A model generated the notes under the pieces. It was not told the origin of the DNA. It worked only from the letters and a program-made list of their open reading frames with translations, and made no database searches. From Rhizopus sp. PT2906 (taxonomy: Eukaryota > Mucoromycota > Mucoromycetes > Mucorales > Rhizopodaceae), in assembly GCA_025529335.1 (NCBI GenBank), contig JAMYHX010000126.1, positions 1 to 64,000 of the forward strand: a stretch of 64,000 bases of DNA, in the 5' to 3' direction. Positions 1 to 10,500 of this stretch are shown here, piece by piece; position 1 is the stretch's first letter, and every line of letters starts with the position of its first letter. Both the position numbers and the translations under genes were made by a program.

Positions 1-781
1 ATGAATTTTGTTCTCATCATGGGTGTATTTATTTTCGATCACAGGCGAATTTACTTTCCGGAAAGAGTGTATAACCAAGGGAGCCATTTATTTTAGAAAA
101 ACAGCAGAGTCATAAAGAAAGTACCTGCTGTTTTCAATTTGCTTATTTAAGAATACGAATCATACTAAAAATTCCCATAGCGAAATGAACACACAGCTTA
201 TCCAGCTTTCAACCTGTTAGTTTCTAACATAACTATATTTTTGTAATGGGTAGAAACAAACTCAACAAGTACATGCTAATGTAAGTTGCCAGACAAACTG
301 TAAAACCCGCACGCCGCTTGATGTTTAACTTACGCCACTGTTTCACAAAAAACTTGACACTGCAAAAATTCCCAAAATAATTACAAATAAGGCTTATGGC
401 TACACAGAAATGTATACGAAAGACAGAAACAGTAAGATCAATCGTGTTTGACACATTCAAAGTAGAAAATGGTAATGCTCCCTTCAGAAAATGGTACGAC
501 AGCGTTCCAAACTTTACGTTAAAAAATCCTTTTGGCATTCCATTGAAACAAAACAGGTATCAGTAAAGTGTACGCAACCTTTGTTATATTATTTTTGTGC
601 CCTATAGAAACATAAAGAGTTCTTTAGACCTTGCAACTATCTTTTTATGCCGTTGGTCGGTTCAAAATAATGACCCGCTGTAAGTTTTGGTGTAACTAAG
701 CAGTGAGTATATTAATACCTTAACCACTGAGCAATTGCAGCTTACTTTTTATTCACTTTACCCTCACTTTCCCTCCATTTC
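1..781. other. Intergenic, upstream of chitin deacetylase 1
   Basis: No convincing gene. The only long frame (233-538, minus) has no recognisable domain and unremarkable composition. The last 200 bases before the deacetylase start are T/C-rich, as expected of a fungal promoter and 5' leader. Confidence 0.5.
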
Positions 782-2500
782 ATGTATATTAGCAATTCAT
801 TACTCCTGCTTGCTGCAGGTGCCGCCCAGGTGTATGCTGCTACATCTACAAAGAATAGCTATCTTCCCCAAGTCTCTCCTTCATTTCCTAATGTGAAGCT
901 TCCTACTGGCGCTGTAACTTCCTACAACCCTGGGCCTTACGACACAAGTTCTTCTTTATCCACTGAAACATTGAAGGGTTATCCAGAGCCTTGGTCTTCT
1001 CCCGATACCAATCATCCAGAAGTACAAGCTGCTTACAAAAAGATTGATTGGTCCAAGGTTCCTAAAGCTCCTGTTAGAAAGCAGAATTCAAATGGTGAAT
1101 GGGTCTCAGACAGCGACGGCCCTAATGACCCATACTGTTGGTGGTCTTCCACTAATTGTGTTAGCCCAAAGGTGTCTTATTTGCCTCCTGATGTCTACGA
1201 ATGCCCTAATAAAGGTGATTGGGGCCTTAATTATGACGATGGACCATTTAATAAGGTTGATGCTGACGACGAAAACGCGTCCAGAGAGAATCCTTATGCT
1301 GAGCCTGCCCTTTACAATTTCTTGGCCAAGAACGACCTCCATGCCTCACTCTTTGTAAGTAAATAATTATGTATACCTTGATCACACTATCTAATTCTTT
1401 TCTTTTAGTACATCGGCTCTAATGTTGTCACTTATCCTGCCGCAGCTAAGCGTGCTTTGAACAATGGCCATCAACTCTGTGTCCACACTTGGTCCCATCC
1501 TGTGATGACTACTCAAAGTAACATCAAGATTGTTGCTGAACTCTATTGGACTTTGAAAGCCATCAAGGAAGCAACTGGTGTAACTCCCAAATGCTGGCGC
1601 CCTCCTCAAGGCGATGTCGATGATCGTGTTCGTTCTATTGCCTGGCAAATGGGTATGCGTACCATCCTTTGGAATGAAGATACTAATGACTGGGATATGG
1701 TTGAGCCTATGAATGGTGGTAACCTTTCCCCCAAGAAAGTTGACGGATACTTCCAAGGTTGGATCAATGCTCAAAAGGCAGGAAAGCTCAAGACTGGTAT
1801 TCTCGTCCTCGAGCACGAACTTAACCGTGCTACCGTAAACATGACCATGCACTGGTTGCCCACTCTCCAAAAGACATTCAATGTTGTCCCTGCATTGACC
1901 TGCGCTGGCATTACTGAGCCTTATTGGGAATCCGGTTTTGTTTATCCTTCAGATAACACACCTACCAAGACTTCAACCGCTACTTCTGGTGCTACCCCCA
2001 CTTCAGGATCTCAATGCACCTCTGGATCCTTTGGCTTAGAAAATGGCGACGGCTACAATGGTTATTGCTGCAAGACTCAAGCTGATTGTATTGATGACTG
2101 TATCAGCGGAAAATGTAACGGTCCAGCCAACCCTAACCAATCCACCACCACTACTACTACCAAGTCTGCTACCCCTACCCCTAACCCTGCCTGTACCTCT
2201 GGATCCTTTGGCTTAGAAAATGGTGATGGATACAATGGTTATTGCTGCAAGACTCAAGCTGATTGTATTGATGACTGTATCAGCGGAAAGTGTAATGGCC
2301 CATCTAATCCTAACAAGTCCACCACTACCAAGACCAAGACTTCTACCAAGAAGACCACAACCAAGAGTACTCCTACAAGTACTGCTTCCTGTATTCCTGG
2401 TTCTAGAGGAAAGAAGAGAGGCGATGGAAAGGACGGGTACTGTTGCTCCACTAGCGATGACTGTCTTGAAACTTGCAGAAAGGGTCGCTGCGGTCTTTAA
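782..2500 (+). CDS. Secreted chitin deacetylase 1 with three C-terminal Cys-rich modules
   Basis: Polysaccharide deacetylase (NodB/CE4 family) that should remove N-acetyl groups from chitin to give chitosan at the cell surface. Exons 782-1354 and 1409-2500, phase-0 intron of 54 bp, 554 residues. Residues 1-19 look like a signal peptide. The CE4 signatures are present: YDDGPF at 151-156 (catalytic Asp), HTWSH at 217-221 (metal-binding His pair) and WRPPQGDVDDR further on. After the catalytic domain come three six-cysteine modules of about 35 residues (the first two nearly identical, the third divergent, ending CRKGRCGL at the stop), joined by Thr/Ser/Lys/Pro-rich linkers that are probably O-glycosylated. 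The modules resemble small carbohydrate-binding domains, but I cannot assign them to a named family. A paralog lies inverted at 5361-7138 with its intron at the same codon. An AATAAA lies at 2559-2564. Confidence 0.93.
2015..2281 (+). repeat. Near-identical module pair shared with the inverted paralog
   Basis: This 267-nt block encodes most of two Cys-rich modules and their linker. Read against the reverse complement of 5599-5865 it differs by about three bases by eye, while the catalytic-domain DNA of the two genes is clearly more diverged. It forms an inverted repeat separated by about 3.3 kb. Confidence 0.85.
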
Positions 2501-2785
2501 GCGCATTTAATACTAATATATAGTCATTAGCACATTTAGTAAAGTAATAATGTTATTTAATAAATTTTATTAATCGAGTTTATGTCATAAAGTGAGAGAT
2601 AAATCCATGCGATGATATACCTTTGATTATTCCAAGAAAATACAATGTATTATCTCCGTGAGTCAACATTACACACATAAAAATACAAAAGCCAACGTGA
2701 TAAAAGTTAAAAGAGTCTTTATTAAAAAAAAAGGAAATGCAAATGAGATATGAATGCAAAGCAGGTATTTAAGATGCGAAGCTGT

Positions 2786-3301
2786 TTAGTTGATGTCAAT
2801 ACGCTTTCTTCCTTCATTAGGAACCTTTGGTACGTGAATCTTCAAGACACCGTTTTCATATGAAGCTTTAATGTCTGAAGCATTAATAGGAGCAGGGAAT
2901 TTGAAAGATCTCTGGAAACTTCCAGAGGCTCTTTCATTGACCCACCATTTAGGAGACTTGGTATCTTTTGAGACTTCGGTAGACTTTTCGTCTTGCTTTT
3001 GTCCTTCAGAAGATGCTTCATGGTAATGCTGAACGGAGCCGCTCAAGTGCAAGGTACGGTCGTCAGCAACATCAATGTGAATGTTTTTCTTGTCATAGCC
3101 AGGTAATTCAACATGCATTTCATAAGCGTCAGCAGTTTCGCTTATATCAGTCGCAGGGTGTCGTGTCAAGGAACCCAAGGTATTATTAACGTGTCCAAGC
3201 GAACGTCGGGCGTCGTTAAAGAAACTTGGATCATCCAAAAGGGAAAAAGCGCGATGCATATCCTTGAAAGCGTCAGCGAAGAATCTGTTTGTAAGTGCCA
3301 T
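2786..3301 (-). CDS. Small heat-shock protein, Hsp20/alpha-crystallin family
   Basis: ATP-independent holdase chaperone that binds unfolding proteins and forms oligomers. Single exon, 171 residues, starting at the ATG complementary to 3299-3301. The alpha-crystallin domain runs from about residue 50 to the C-terminus; the conserved strand with the motif NGVLKIHVPK is near residue 150, and the protein ends RKRIDIN, whose IDI could serve as the oligomerising IxI motif. A hydrophilic insert of about 35 residues rich in Lys, Glu, Gln and Ser interrupts the domain, as seen in many fungal Hsp20 proteins. It sits between the two inverted chitin deacetylases. A TATA-like box and near-consensus heat-shock elements lie just upstream. 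Confidence 0.92.
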   Translation of the reverse strand: MALTNRFFADAFKDMHRAFSLLDDPSFFNDARRSLGHVNNTLGSLTRHPATDISETADAYEMHVELPGYDKKNIHIDVADDRTLHLSGSVQHYHEASSEGQKQDEKSTEVSKDTKSPKWWVNERASGSFQRSFKFPAPINASDIKASYENGVLKIHVPKVPNEGRKRIDIN

Positions 3302-3357
3302 TTGATATTATTGATTACTACAATAGACTTGAGATACTTTGAACAGAAGGTGTTGCT

Positions 3358-3367
3358 CTTTTATATG
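3358..3367 (-). promoter_or_regulatory. TATA-like box of the Hsp20 gene
   Basis: On the minus strand the sequence reads CATATAAAAG, about 57-66 bases before the Hsp20 ATG, a normal distance for a TATA element of a stress-inducible fungal gene. Confidence 0.45.
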
Positions 3368-3377
3368 TTTTTTGATA

Positions 3378-3390
3378 GAAACATCGAGAA
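3378..3390. promoter_or_regulatory. Heat-shock element (8 of 9 core bases)
   Basis: GAA-ac-ATC-ga-GAA matches the three-unit HSE nGAAnnTTCnnGAAn except for one base (ATC for TTC). It lies just upstream of the TATA-like box of the Hsp20 gene. A weaker TTC-ta-GCA-aa-ATC (7 of 9) sits at 3489-3501. Both fit Hsf1 control of the neighbouring gene. Confidence 0.45.
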
Positions 3391-4025
3391 AGGAGGTTTG
3401 CTGAGTTTCCTTTTTGACTGGAATATTTATGCAGCACTCAACAAGCTTAATAACCCTCTTGAATGGTCCTTCCCTGTTTAAGCTGTTTTTCTAGCAAAAT
3501 CTAGTGTATTTGACAAGAATCATTGATGGGAGTATGACAAGCCTAACGCAACTTATAGACATGTGATACCCATTGATAAATCATATTTCAAGTTTAAGCA
3601 TAAAGCAATACTCTAAAAATCACACCTTATTTATCACAATAAGATACTCTTGGACTTCTTTTATAAAAAGAAGCAATTCTAGACATTAATATTCCCTTGA
3701 CCATTGTTAATAATAGCTTAAGCAAATGATAAGCGTACTCTGATAGGAATGAATGGAGTATTTTCTCTTGCCGATGTATTATCTCCTTTTTAAGCTCGAC
3801 AATACAGAAATTTCACTTAAACGCTCATCTTCTATGATATATCCTTTTAAAGATAAAATAGATTTCTTTATGATAAAAGAATAAGCATTACATGTACAAG
3901 ACTGACGCTTTACTGTCGTCAGCTTAACTTTTCCTTTCTTTGATCTACGCCCATAAATAGACAACTGAAAAGTTTAAGGTTTCGAAGCCAGAACCCTGTC
4001 AGAGTTGCTCTTCTTACATTAACAA

Positions 4026-5205
4026 ATGATTCTACACCAAGCAAGATCTGCAACAAATGCTCGATTGATACATAAGCTAAAATACTCTACAGCTCCAGAT
4101 TCTTTTCGCATAGAGCCTGCTTTAAAATACTGCAAAGATCTAACCAGGTAGCAAGAAAAGCGTAGATTTGACATTTACACTTTATTAATTAAGACCAATG
4201 TTTACAGACAGAGAGATTACGATGCTTACCTATGTGTACCATTCTTCCCTGCTCACCAAAGAAACACCCAGTACGCACTTCGTGCGTTTAATGTTGAGCT
4301 GGCTTCGATTCGTGAAAATGTTTCCAAACCAGAAATTGGGAAAATGCGAATGCAGTTCTGGAAGGACACGTTGGATAAAGTCTACGCTGTGAGTACTTCA
4401 TATTTAGTTATAAACATTTTGGACCAATTGTCTATAGAATAATCCACCACAGCAGCCTATTGCAATTGCTTTGGCAGAAGCGCTAAAGACTTGCAAACTG
4501 TCATCTATATGGATGAAGCGCATTATTACTGAAAGGGTAAGTTAAATGATTTACAAAAAGGGATATAATTAGATAACAATATGAATAGACGAATAATTTG
4601 GATGATCAGTTTATGACCATTAAGGACATGGAAACTTATGCCGAGAATACTCACTCTAGCTTATTGTATTTGCAACTTGAATCTGTGGGAGTAAAAGATG
4701 TTAACGCAGATCATGCTATAAGTCATATAGGAAAGATGATCGGTATAGCTACATTCTTGCGAGCATTACCATTTCATCTTAGTCAGAGACGACTTGTTTT
4801 ACCTGCTGAAGTGACTGCCAAGGTAATCCCTTCTTTACATAGATTGTCGAAAGCTTATGATTCTGTAGCATAACGTATCTCAAGAAAATGTGTTCCGTGG
4901 AGAGATTGAGGGCTTAGAAGATGCTGTATATGATGTGGCTACTGCTGCTTACGATCAGCTATTAACTGCAAGATCTTTACTCAAATCAGTTCCTGATTCT
5001 GCATTCCCAGTGCTGTTGTCAGCGGTAGTATTAATAATATATACTCAAGAGACAGTTAAGCTGATATATTAAATAGGTTCCTTATGTTAAATATCTGGAA
5101 AGTCTTGAAAAAGTCAATTTTAATCCATTTGATCCTTTGTTGCAGAAAAGAGATTGGAAAATGCCTCTTATTTTATGGAAATCTTATAAATCAAGAACAA
5201 TATAA
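4026..5205 (+). CDS. NDUFAF6: NDUFAF6-like complex I assembly factor (squalene/phytoene synthase fold)
   Basis: Mitochondrial member of the trans-isoprenyl synthase fold that in animals helps assemble respiratory complex I and lacks known synthase activity. Six exons: 4026-4147, 4208-4388, 4438-4536, 4589-4822, 4869-5024, 5077-5205, giving 306 residues (the human protein is about 330). All splice phases agree. The first 30 residues are rich in Ala, Arg, Ser and Thr and suit a mitochondrial targeting peptide. Family features include RDYDAYLC near residue 43, QFWKD (the position of one Asp-rich motif), IGIATFLRALPFH and LPAEV. The classical DxxxD motifs of active phytoene synthases are degenerate. 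The stop is 155 bp from the end of the convergent chitin deacetylase 2. A true fungal squalene synthase is unlikely because of the short length and absence of a C-terminal anchor. Confidence 0.85.
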
Positions 5206-5360
5206 TAGAAAAAGTCTAAGAGAGTGTACCTTAAGACTGTAGAAGTTTTTTGGCATCGTTCTGTTAAAGATAGATTGTAAATAATATAGACTAAAGTATT
5301 TATTATAAAAATACACAGTTAATGATCATCTGAGAGCGTTGTCAAAGAGATTGGTTTAAT

Positions 5361-7138
5361 TTAGAGACCACAGACGCCTTTTCTACAAGTTTCGATACAG
5401 TCATCACTGGAAGAACAGCATGCACCTGTTGGTCCATTACCCTTTCTCTTTCCTTTGTATCCAGCAACACAGCTAGAAGAGGCACCTGTTGAGGTTGTCT
5501 TTGTAGTCGTTTTTGAGGAAGTCTTTGTAGTCGTTTTTGTGGAAGTCTTTGTAGTAGTAGTAGTTTTAGTGTTTGAGGGACCATTGCATTTGCCATTGAT
5601 ACAGTCATCAATACAATCAGCTTGAGTCTTGCAGCAATAACCATTGTATCCATCACCATTTTCTAAGCCAAAGGATCCAGAGGTACAGGCAGGGTTAGAG
5701 GTAGGGGTAGCAGACTTGGTAGTAGTAGTGGTGGTGGATTGGTTAGGGTTGGCTGGACCGTTACATTTTCCGTTGATACAGTCATCAATACAATCAGCTT
5801 GAGTCTTGCAGCAATAACCATTGTAGCCGTCGCCATTTTCTAAGCCAAAGGATCCAGAGGTACAGGCAGGGTTAGGGGTAGGGGTAGCAGACTTGGTAGT
5901 AGTAGTTGCAGACTTGGTAGTAGTGGTTGTTGTTTTGGTAGTAGTGGTAGTGGTTGTTGTTGTGCCATCTGATACAGGATAAACAAAGTTGGTTTCCCAG
6001 TAAGGCTGACTGATTCCATTACATTCCAACGCAGATACAACATTGAACGTGCTTTGAAGTTTAGGCAACCAATACATGGACATGTTCACAGTCATATGGT
6101 TAAGTTCATGCTCAAGAACAAGAATACCAGTTTTTAAAGTACCGGCTTTCTGGGCGTTAATCCAACTTTGGAAGTATCCGTCAACGGTTTTGGAGGGAAG
6201 ATTGCCACCATTCATGGGATCAGGCATATCCCAGTCATTAGTATCTTCATTCCAAATAACAGTACGCATACCCATTTGCCAGGCAATAGAACGAACACGA
6301 TCATCAACATCGCCTTGAGGAGAACGCCAGCATTTGGGAGTTACACCAGTGGCAGTCTTGATGGCTTTAATGCCCCAGTAGAGTTCAGCAACAATCTCAG
6401 CATTAGTTAATGTGGTCATTGGGTTGTGAGACCATGTGTGAACGCAAAGAGAATGACCATTGTTCAAAGCGAGTCTTGCAGCAGCAGGATAAGTTACAAC
6501 ATTGGAGCCAATATACTAGAAGAGACTCAGTTCAAAGAAATTGCCCTGACGGGGATGATACTTACAAATAGAGAAGCATGAATGTTCTTTTTACCGAGAA
6601 AGTTATAAAGTGCAGGCTCAGCATAAGAATTTTCTACAGAAGCATAGCTTTCGCTCGTCGATACTTTGTTGAATGGACCGTCATCATACGTCAATCCCCA
6701 ATCACCTTTTTTGGGACATTCATAAAGATCAGGAGGAAGGTAAGAGGCTTTAGGCTTCACACAATTTGTATCTGACCAATAGCAGTAAGGATCACTTGAG
6801 CCATCAGAACTAGGGCTAAAGGAACCATCAGACTTTATCTTTCTTACAGGAGCACTAGGAACTTTATTCCAATTGATGGAGTTGTAGATGGTTTGGACTT
6901 CATCGCTATCGGTTGGGGGAATTTCCCAAGTTGTAGGGAATCCTTCCAATGGGGTAGTATCTAGACTAGATACAGTATCATAAGGACCATCCTGATAAGA
7001 GGTAACAACACCAGAGGGTGTAGGTATCTTTGAAGGAAAGACGGGCGATACTTGAGCCAAGTAACTGCTAGTGGTTATAGTGGCGGCATTGGCTTTTAAG
7101 ACAGCCGAAAAAAGAAGAAGAGACGAAGTGATCAGCAT
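5361..7138 (-). CDS. Secreted chitin deacetylase 2 with three C-terminal Cys-rich modules
   Basis: Paralog of the gene at 782-2500, in opposite orientation. Exons 7138-6566 and 6515-5361 (50-bp phase-0 intron after codon 191, exactly as in the paralog), 575 residues. Residues 1-18 are a signal peptide. YDDGPF at 151-156, HTWSH and WRSPQGDVDDR mark the CE4 metal-dependent deacetylase site. A long Thr/Lys linker with many TTTT runs precedes two almost identical six-cysteine modules and a third diverged one ending CRKGVCGL. The third-motif RSP replaces the RPP of the paralog. Role: conversion of chitin to chitosan in the wall. The two catalytic domains are clearly diverged, but the module region is nearly identical at DNA level (see findings). 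Confidence 0.93.
5599..5865 (-). repeat. Partner copy of the near-identical module pair
   Basis: Reverse complement matches 2015-2281 with about three differences in 267 nt by eye, including the base differences that separate the first from the second module within each gene. Confidence 0.85.
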
Positions 7139-7591
7139 GTTGTCAAAGGAAAAGAAGAATAAATTCAGTTAGCCTATGTTCAGCATTGTATTTAAAGGCA
7201 ACACATTGTGCTACAAGAGTATCAAAGTAGAAACTGTGTCTTGGCAACCTGCAACTTTTATTTCCTAAAATAGTGCATTTTTAAAGTTAATGTCTCCTAG
7301 CTTTTAGATTCCCCGCGAGGGCTGTTGCACAAGGTTCAAATGGACGCCAATCTCTATCTTAAGTTTGCACCAGTAGCAACAAGCCCAGGCGTTACTTTGT
7401 GATACTCGTCAAAAATGTATAATCAAGCTTGTTATGTTTAAATCTATGCACAGAGATGGCAAAAGATACATGTGGCAATGACAAGTTTATCTTTTAACAA
7501 GGGAGGCTTATACATAATATTTATTATGAAATATAGATTAAATAATAGGCTTTTTTTACTGTACAATTATATAAAGGAGTGGAGAGGTAAA
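7139..7591. other. Intergenic, deacetylase 2 promoter and kinesin 3' flank
   Basis: No gene seen. The right half is AT-rich and probably holds the kinesin 3' UTR; the left part is the deacetylase 2 promoter. Confidence 0.5.
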
Positions 7592-10500
7592 TTAGAAACA
7601 TATAAATTTACTCTTCCTATTCATCAATTCATCCATTCGGCTCTCAAGGATTCTTCTAGCTTTTTCTGCCTTTTCCTTCAATTGTTTCTGTTGTTCCAAC
7701 TCTTCTTCTAGCTGCTTACGCTCTGTAAGTAATTCTTCAGAAAGAGTCTTTTGCTGTGTTTGATACTGTGTCACTTGGGAACGCAGGTTTTGAATTTCAA
7801 GGTTATAGGCTTGTTTCTCGCGATTTAGTTGATCAAGTTGTTTCTTTACTTCTTTTATGGACAATTCAGAACGACTCAGCTGTGATTCAAGCTTACTAAT
7901 CACGTCTTGATGTGCCTTGACATCGTCTTCAGCAAGTCGAGCCTTACGTTGTAAAGATCGAATTAACTTGTCGTATTGTTCAGGCGTAAAGCTGGCTGTG
8001 TTGGTGGCGCTCATGATATCACTAAAGCTTGTAGAATTTACTGAATCTTGTCTATAAAGCGATGTTGGACTGGCTGCTAGATTGTAGGAATGTATAGACG
8101 GTGACAATGGTTCATTGGCAGCGCTGCTTCCAAATGCTGGGGATGAAGGTGATGACATAGGAAGAGGTGGTAAAGGCGTGGGAATAGGAGGAAGGGGGTT
8201 TGATGGAGGAGCAGTCAGAGGAGGAAGACTACTTGAGTTGATAACTGTTCGACTGCCTCTTAATGATGACGAGAGACGTGGGGAGCCTATGTCAGATCTT
8301 GCTGAAAGACTCGACATTCTTCTAACTTCTTCTTCAGCGATGTTATCAGTCAACACATTAGTCACTGAGCGGAAAGATCCAGATTTGGAAAGTTTGGTGA
8401 TACTCGATCCAGACAGGTCTCTTTGCAATTTTTGTTGAATTGTATTGTTATTGTTACCAGAGGGTGGAGGAGATCCCACGCGAGGAGTTTGAGGAGGCGA
8501 AGTAAATTGGGCTGATTCCCTGTTGTGTGAAGCTACGCTTCCGATCACGGTGCTGTTTCTAGGAATCACTTGCTCCATTTCCTTCTCAAGACGATCATTG
8601 GCTGCTGATAATTTCATCAACTCTAGCTCCAAGTTCTTGGTCTCAAGTGTAAGCTGACTACGCTGCAAGACAAGTTGGGACTCAAGGCTTTCATTTAGTC
8701 TCACTAGCTGGGAATTATCTTCTTGTAATTGTATGATCTTTTCAATAAGCTCTTCAGGAGTGGCATTGCTGGGTATAGATTCAGTTGAACAGGCTGCTGC
8801 TTTATGGTGAACCTTCAACTTATCAAGGCCACTGGAGCCCTTTGTCACTTCTTCTTTGAACTTTGACTTTTCTACAAATTCAGAAAGTTGCTGACGAGCT
8901 TCACGAAGAGATGTCTCGAGAGCTTCTACAGTGTGCTGCTTTTCTTGACCTTCCTTGCGTGCCAAATACAGTTCTTCTCTCAGTTTTTCCATCTGTGCCT
9001 TCCACAAGTCATCCTCTTTCTTTTTGGTTTGCTCAAGTTTCGTAATTTTGCTTTCAAGCTCGGATATCATGCCGGTCGTATCTTGAGCAGAAGCGAGTGC
9101 TCTTTCGGTCTTTAAGGAGCTTTCTAATTCAGCAATTGTTTTGACAAGTACCTCGTTCTGGGCTAATTGATTCTGAAGAGTGAGTTCTAGCTGATCCAAT
9201 TCGACTTGCTTTTCAAGTTCAGCCTTCTTGTGTGTTTCAATCTGCTGTTCAAGTTCCTCAATACGATCCTTAAGAGCCTGTAGATGCTGCATTTCGACAT
9301 TTGCTTGTGAATTTTCTTGCTCAAGCAATTGAACTTTTTCGATTTGCTTATCCAGTTTGGTCTTGGTTTCTTCCAGCTCGTTTAGTAGATTCTTTACCAT
9401 TTGATCCCCTTGTGAAGCGCGGTGTGTCACTTGTTCAAGCGTCTGTGATAGAACCTCCTTTTCTGCTGACAGTAAGGTAAGCGTACGTCTCTTTTCTTCG
9501 ATTTCCTCTTCACGTATCTTGTACTGTTGCTTGATGTCCTCTAGTGTTTCCATGGTCTTGTCAGATTTTGCTTCTTGTAACCTTAGAGTGCCTTCCATAA
9601 AGTACATGACTCTTTCCAGCTGCTTCTTTTCCATGCCCATGCCACAGACATCTTTGAGCATGCTTTCTAATTGCTTTTGCATATCGGCAGCAATTCTAGT
9701 TTTTTCGGCATTCTCTGCTTCAAGACGCTCAAGAGATAAGTTACTTTTATCTAATTGCTCACGAAGCGAACCAACCAGATGGTCCATCTCCTCCAGCTTT
9801 GTCTCTAAGCCTTGGATAATCGCATCTTGTTTTTCTTCAACTAGTTGAAGCGCATTGATATCAAGCTTGACCTTTTCCAACTCCTCTAGACGCTGTCGGA
9901 GAGTGATCTGGGAGCTATGCTCTTGTTCACGAAGCTGTTCTTGAAGCTTTTGATATTCATTTTGTAATTCCTGCATCTCAATAGAGTGCGTCTCTGCTGA
10001 ACTGGAAAGCTCCTCGATCTTCTGTTCCAAAGCTTTGCTTCGTTGTTGTTCTTCTATGATCTGAGATTGGTATAACAAATTTTGTTCCTTCAAGCGAGAC
10101 AGAGTAGCTTCGAGTTTCTCAATTTCCTGTACATGAGCTTGACGTAACTCTGAAAGCTCTTGCTTAAGCTGCTCAATGACTTTGAGACGAGATTCCAAAA
10201 GGTCGATATTGGTTTGTTTTTCATCAACAGAGGCCATGAGTTCGGATACGTTGTCGGCATCGACCGAGTTATCGCATAAATCTGATTGAACACCACAATC
10301 TCGTTTTTCAGCAACATACTGTTGTGCACTAGATGCTTCAGCAAGATCTGACTTGACAGATTGCAGCTCTTGTTCAAGCTCACGACATCTTGATTCTGTT
10401 TCAGCTAACTTTGTTACAAGACGTTCCTTTTCAGCATCTTGATGCTCGTTCAGAAGTGCAGTAGAATTTGATTGAAGGGAAATCAGCTTATCCTTTAGTT

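Larger units (their letters stand above)
3302..4025. other. Divergent intergenic region, Hsp20 / NDUFAF6-like
   Basis: Contains the Hsp20 promoter elements at its left end. Nothing else recognisable; the 61-residue frame at 3779-3964 has no coding signature. Confidence 0.5.

Noticed and set aside
233..538. 101-residue minus-strand open frame
   Set aside because: No domain, composition like random AT-rich translation, no promoter or splice context.
3779..3964. 61-residue minus-strand frame
   Set aside because: Short, no recognisable motif, lies in the Hsp20/NDUFAF6 intergenic region.
7335..7400. GGTTCAAAT resembling a tRNA T-loop
   Set aside because: No matching acceptor stem, D-arm or anticodon arm could be paired around it.
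8115..8438. Gly-rich plus-strand frame and other plus frames across the kinesin
   Set aside because: Antisense shadows of the kinesin coding exon.
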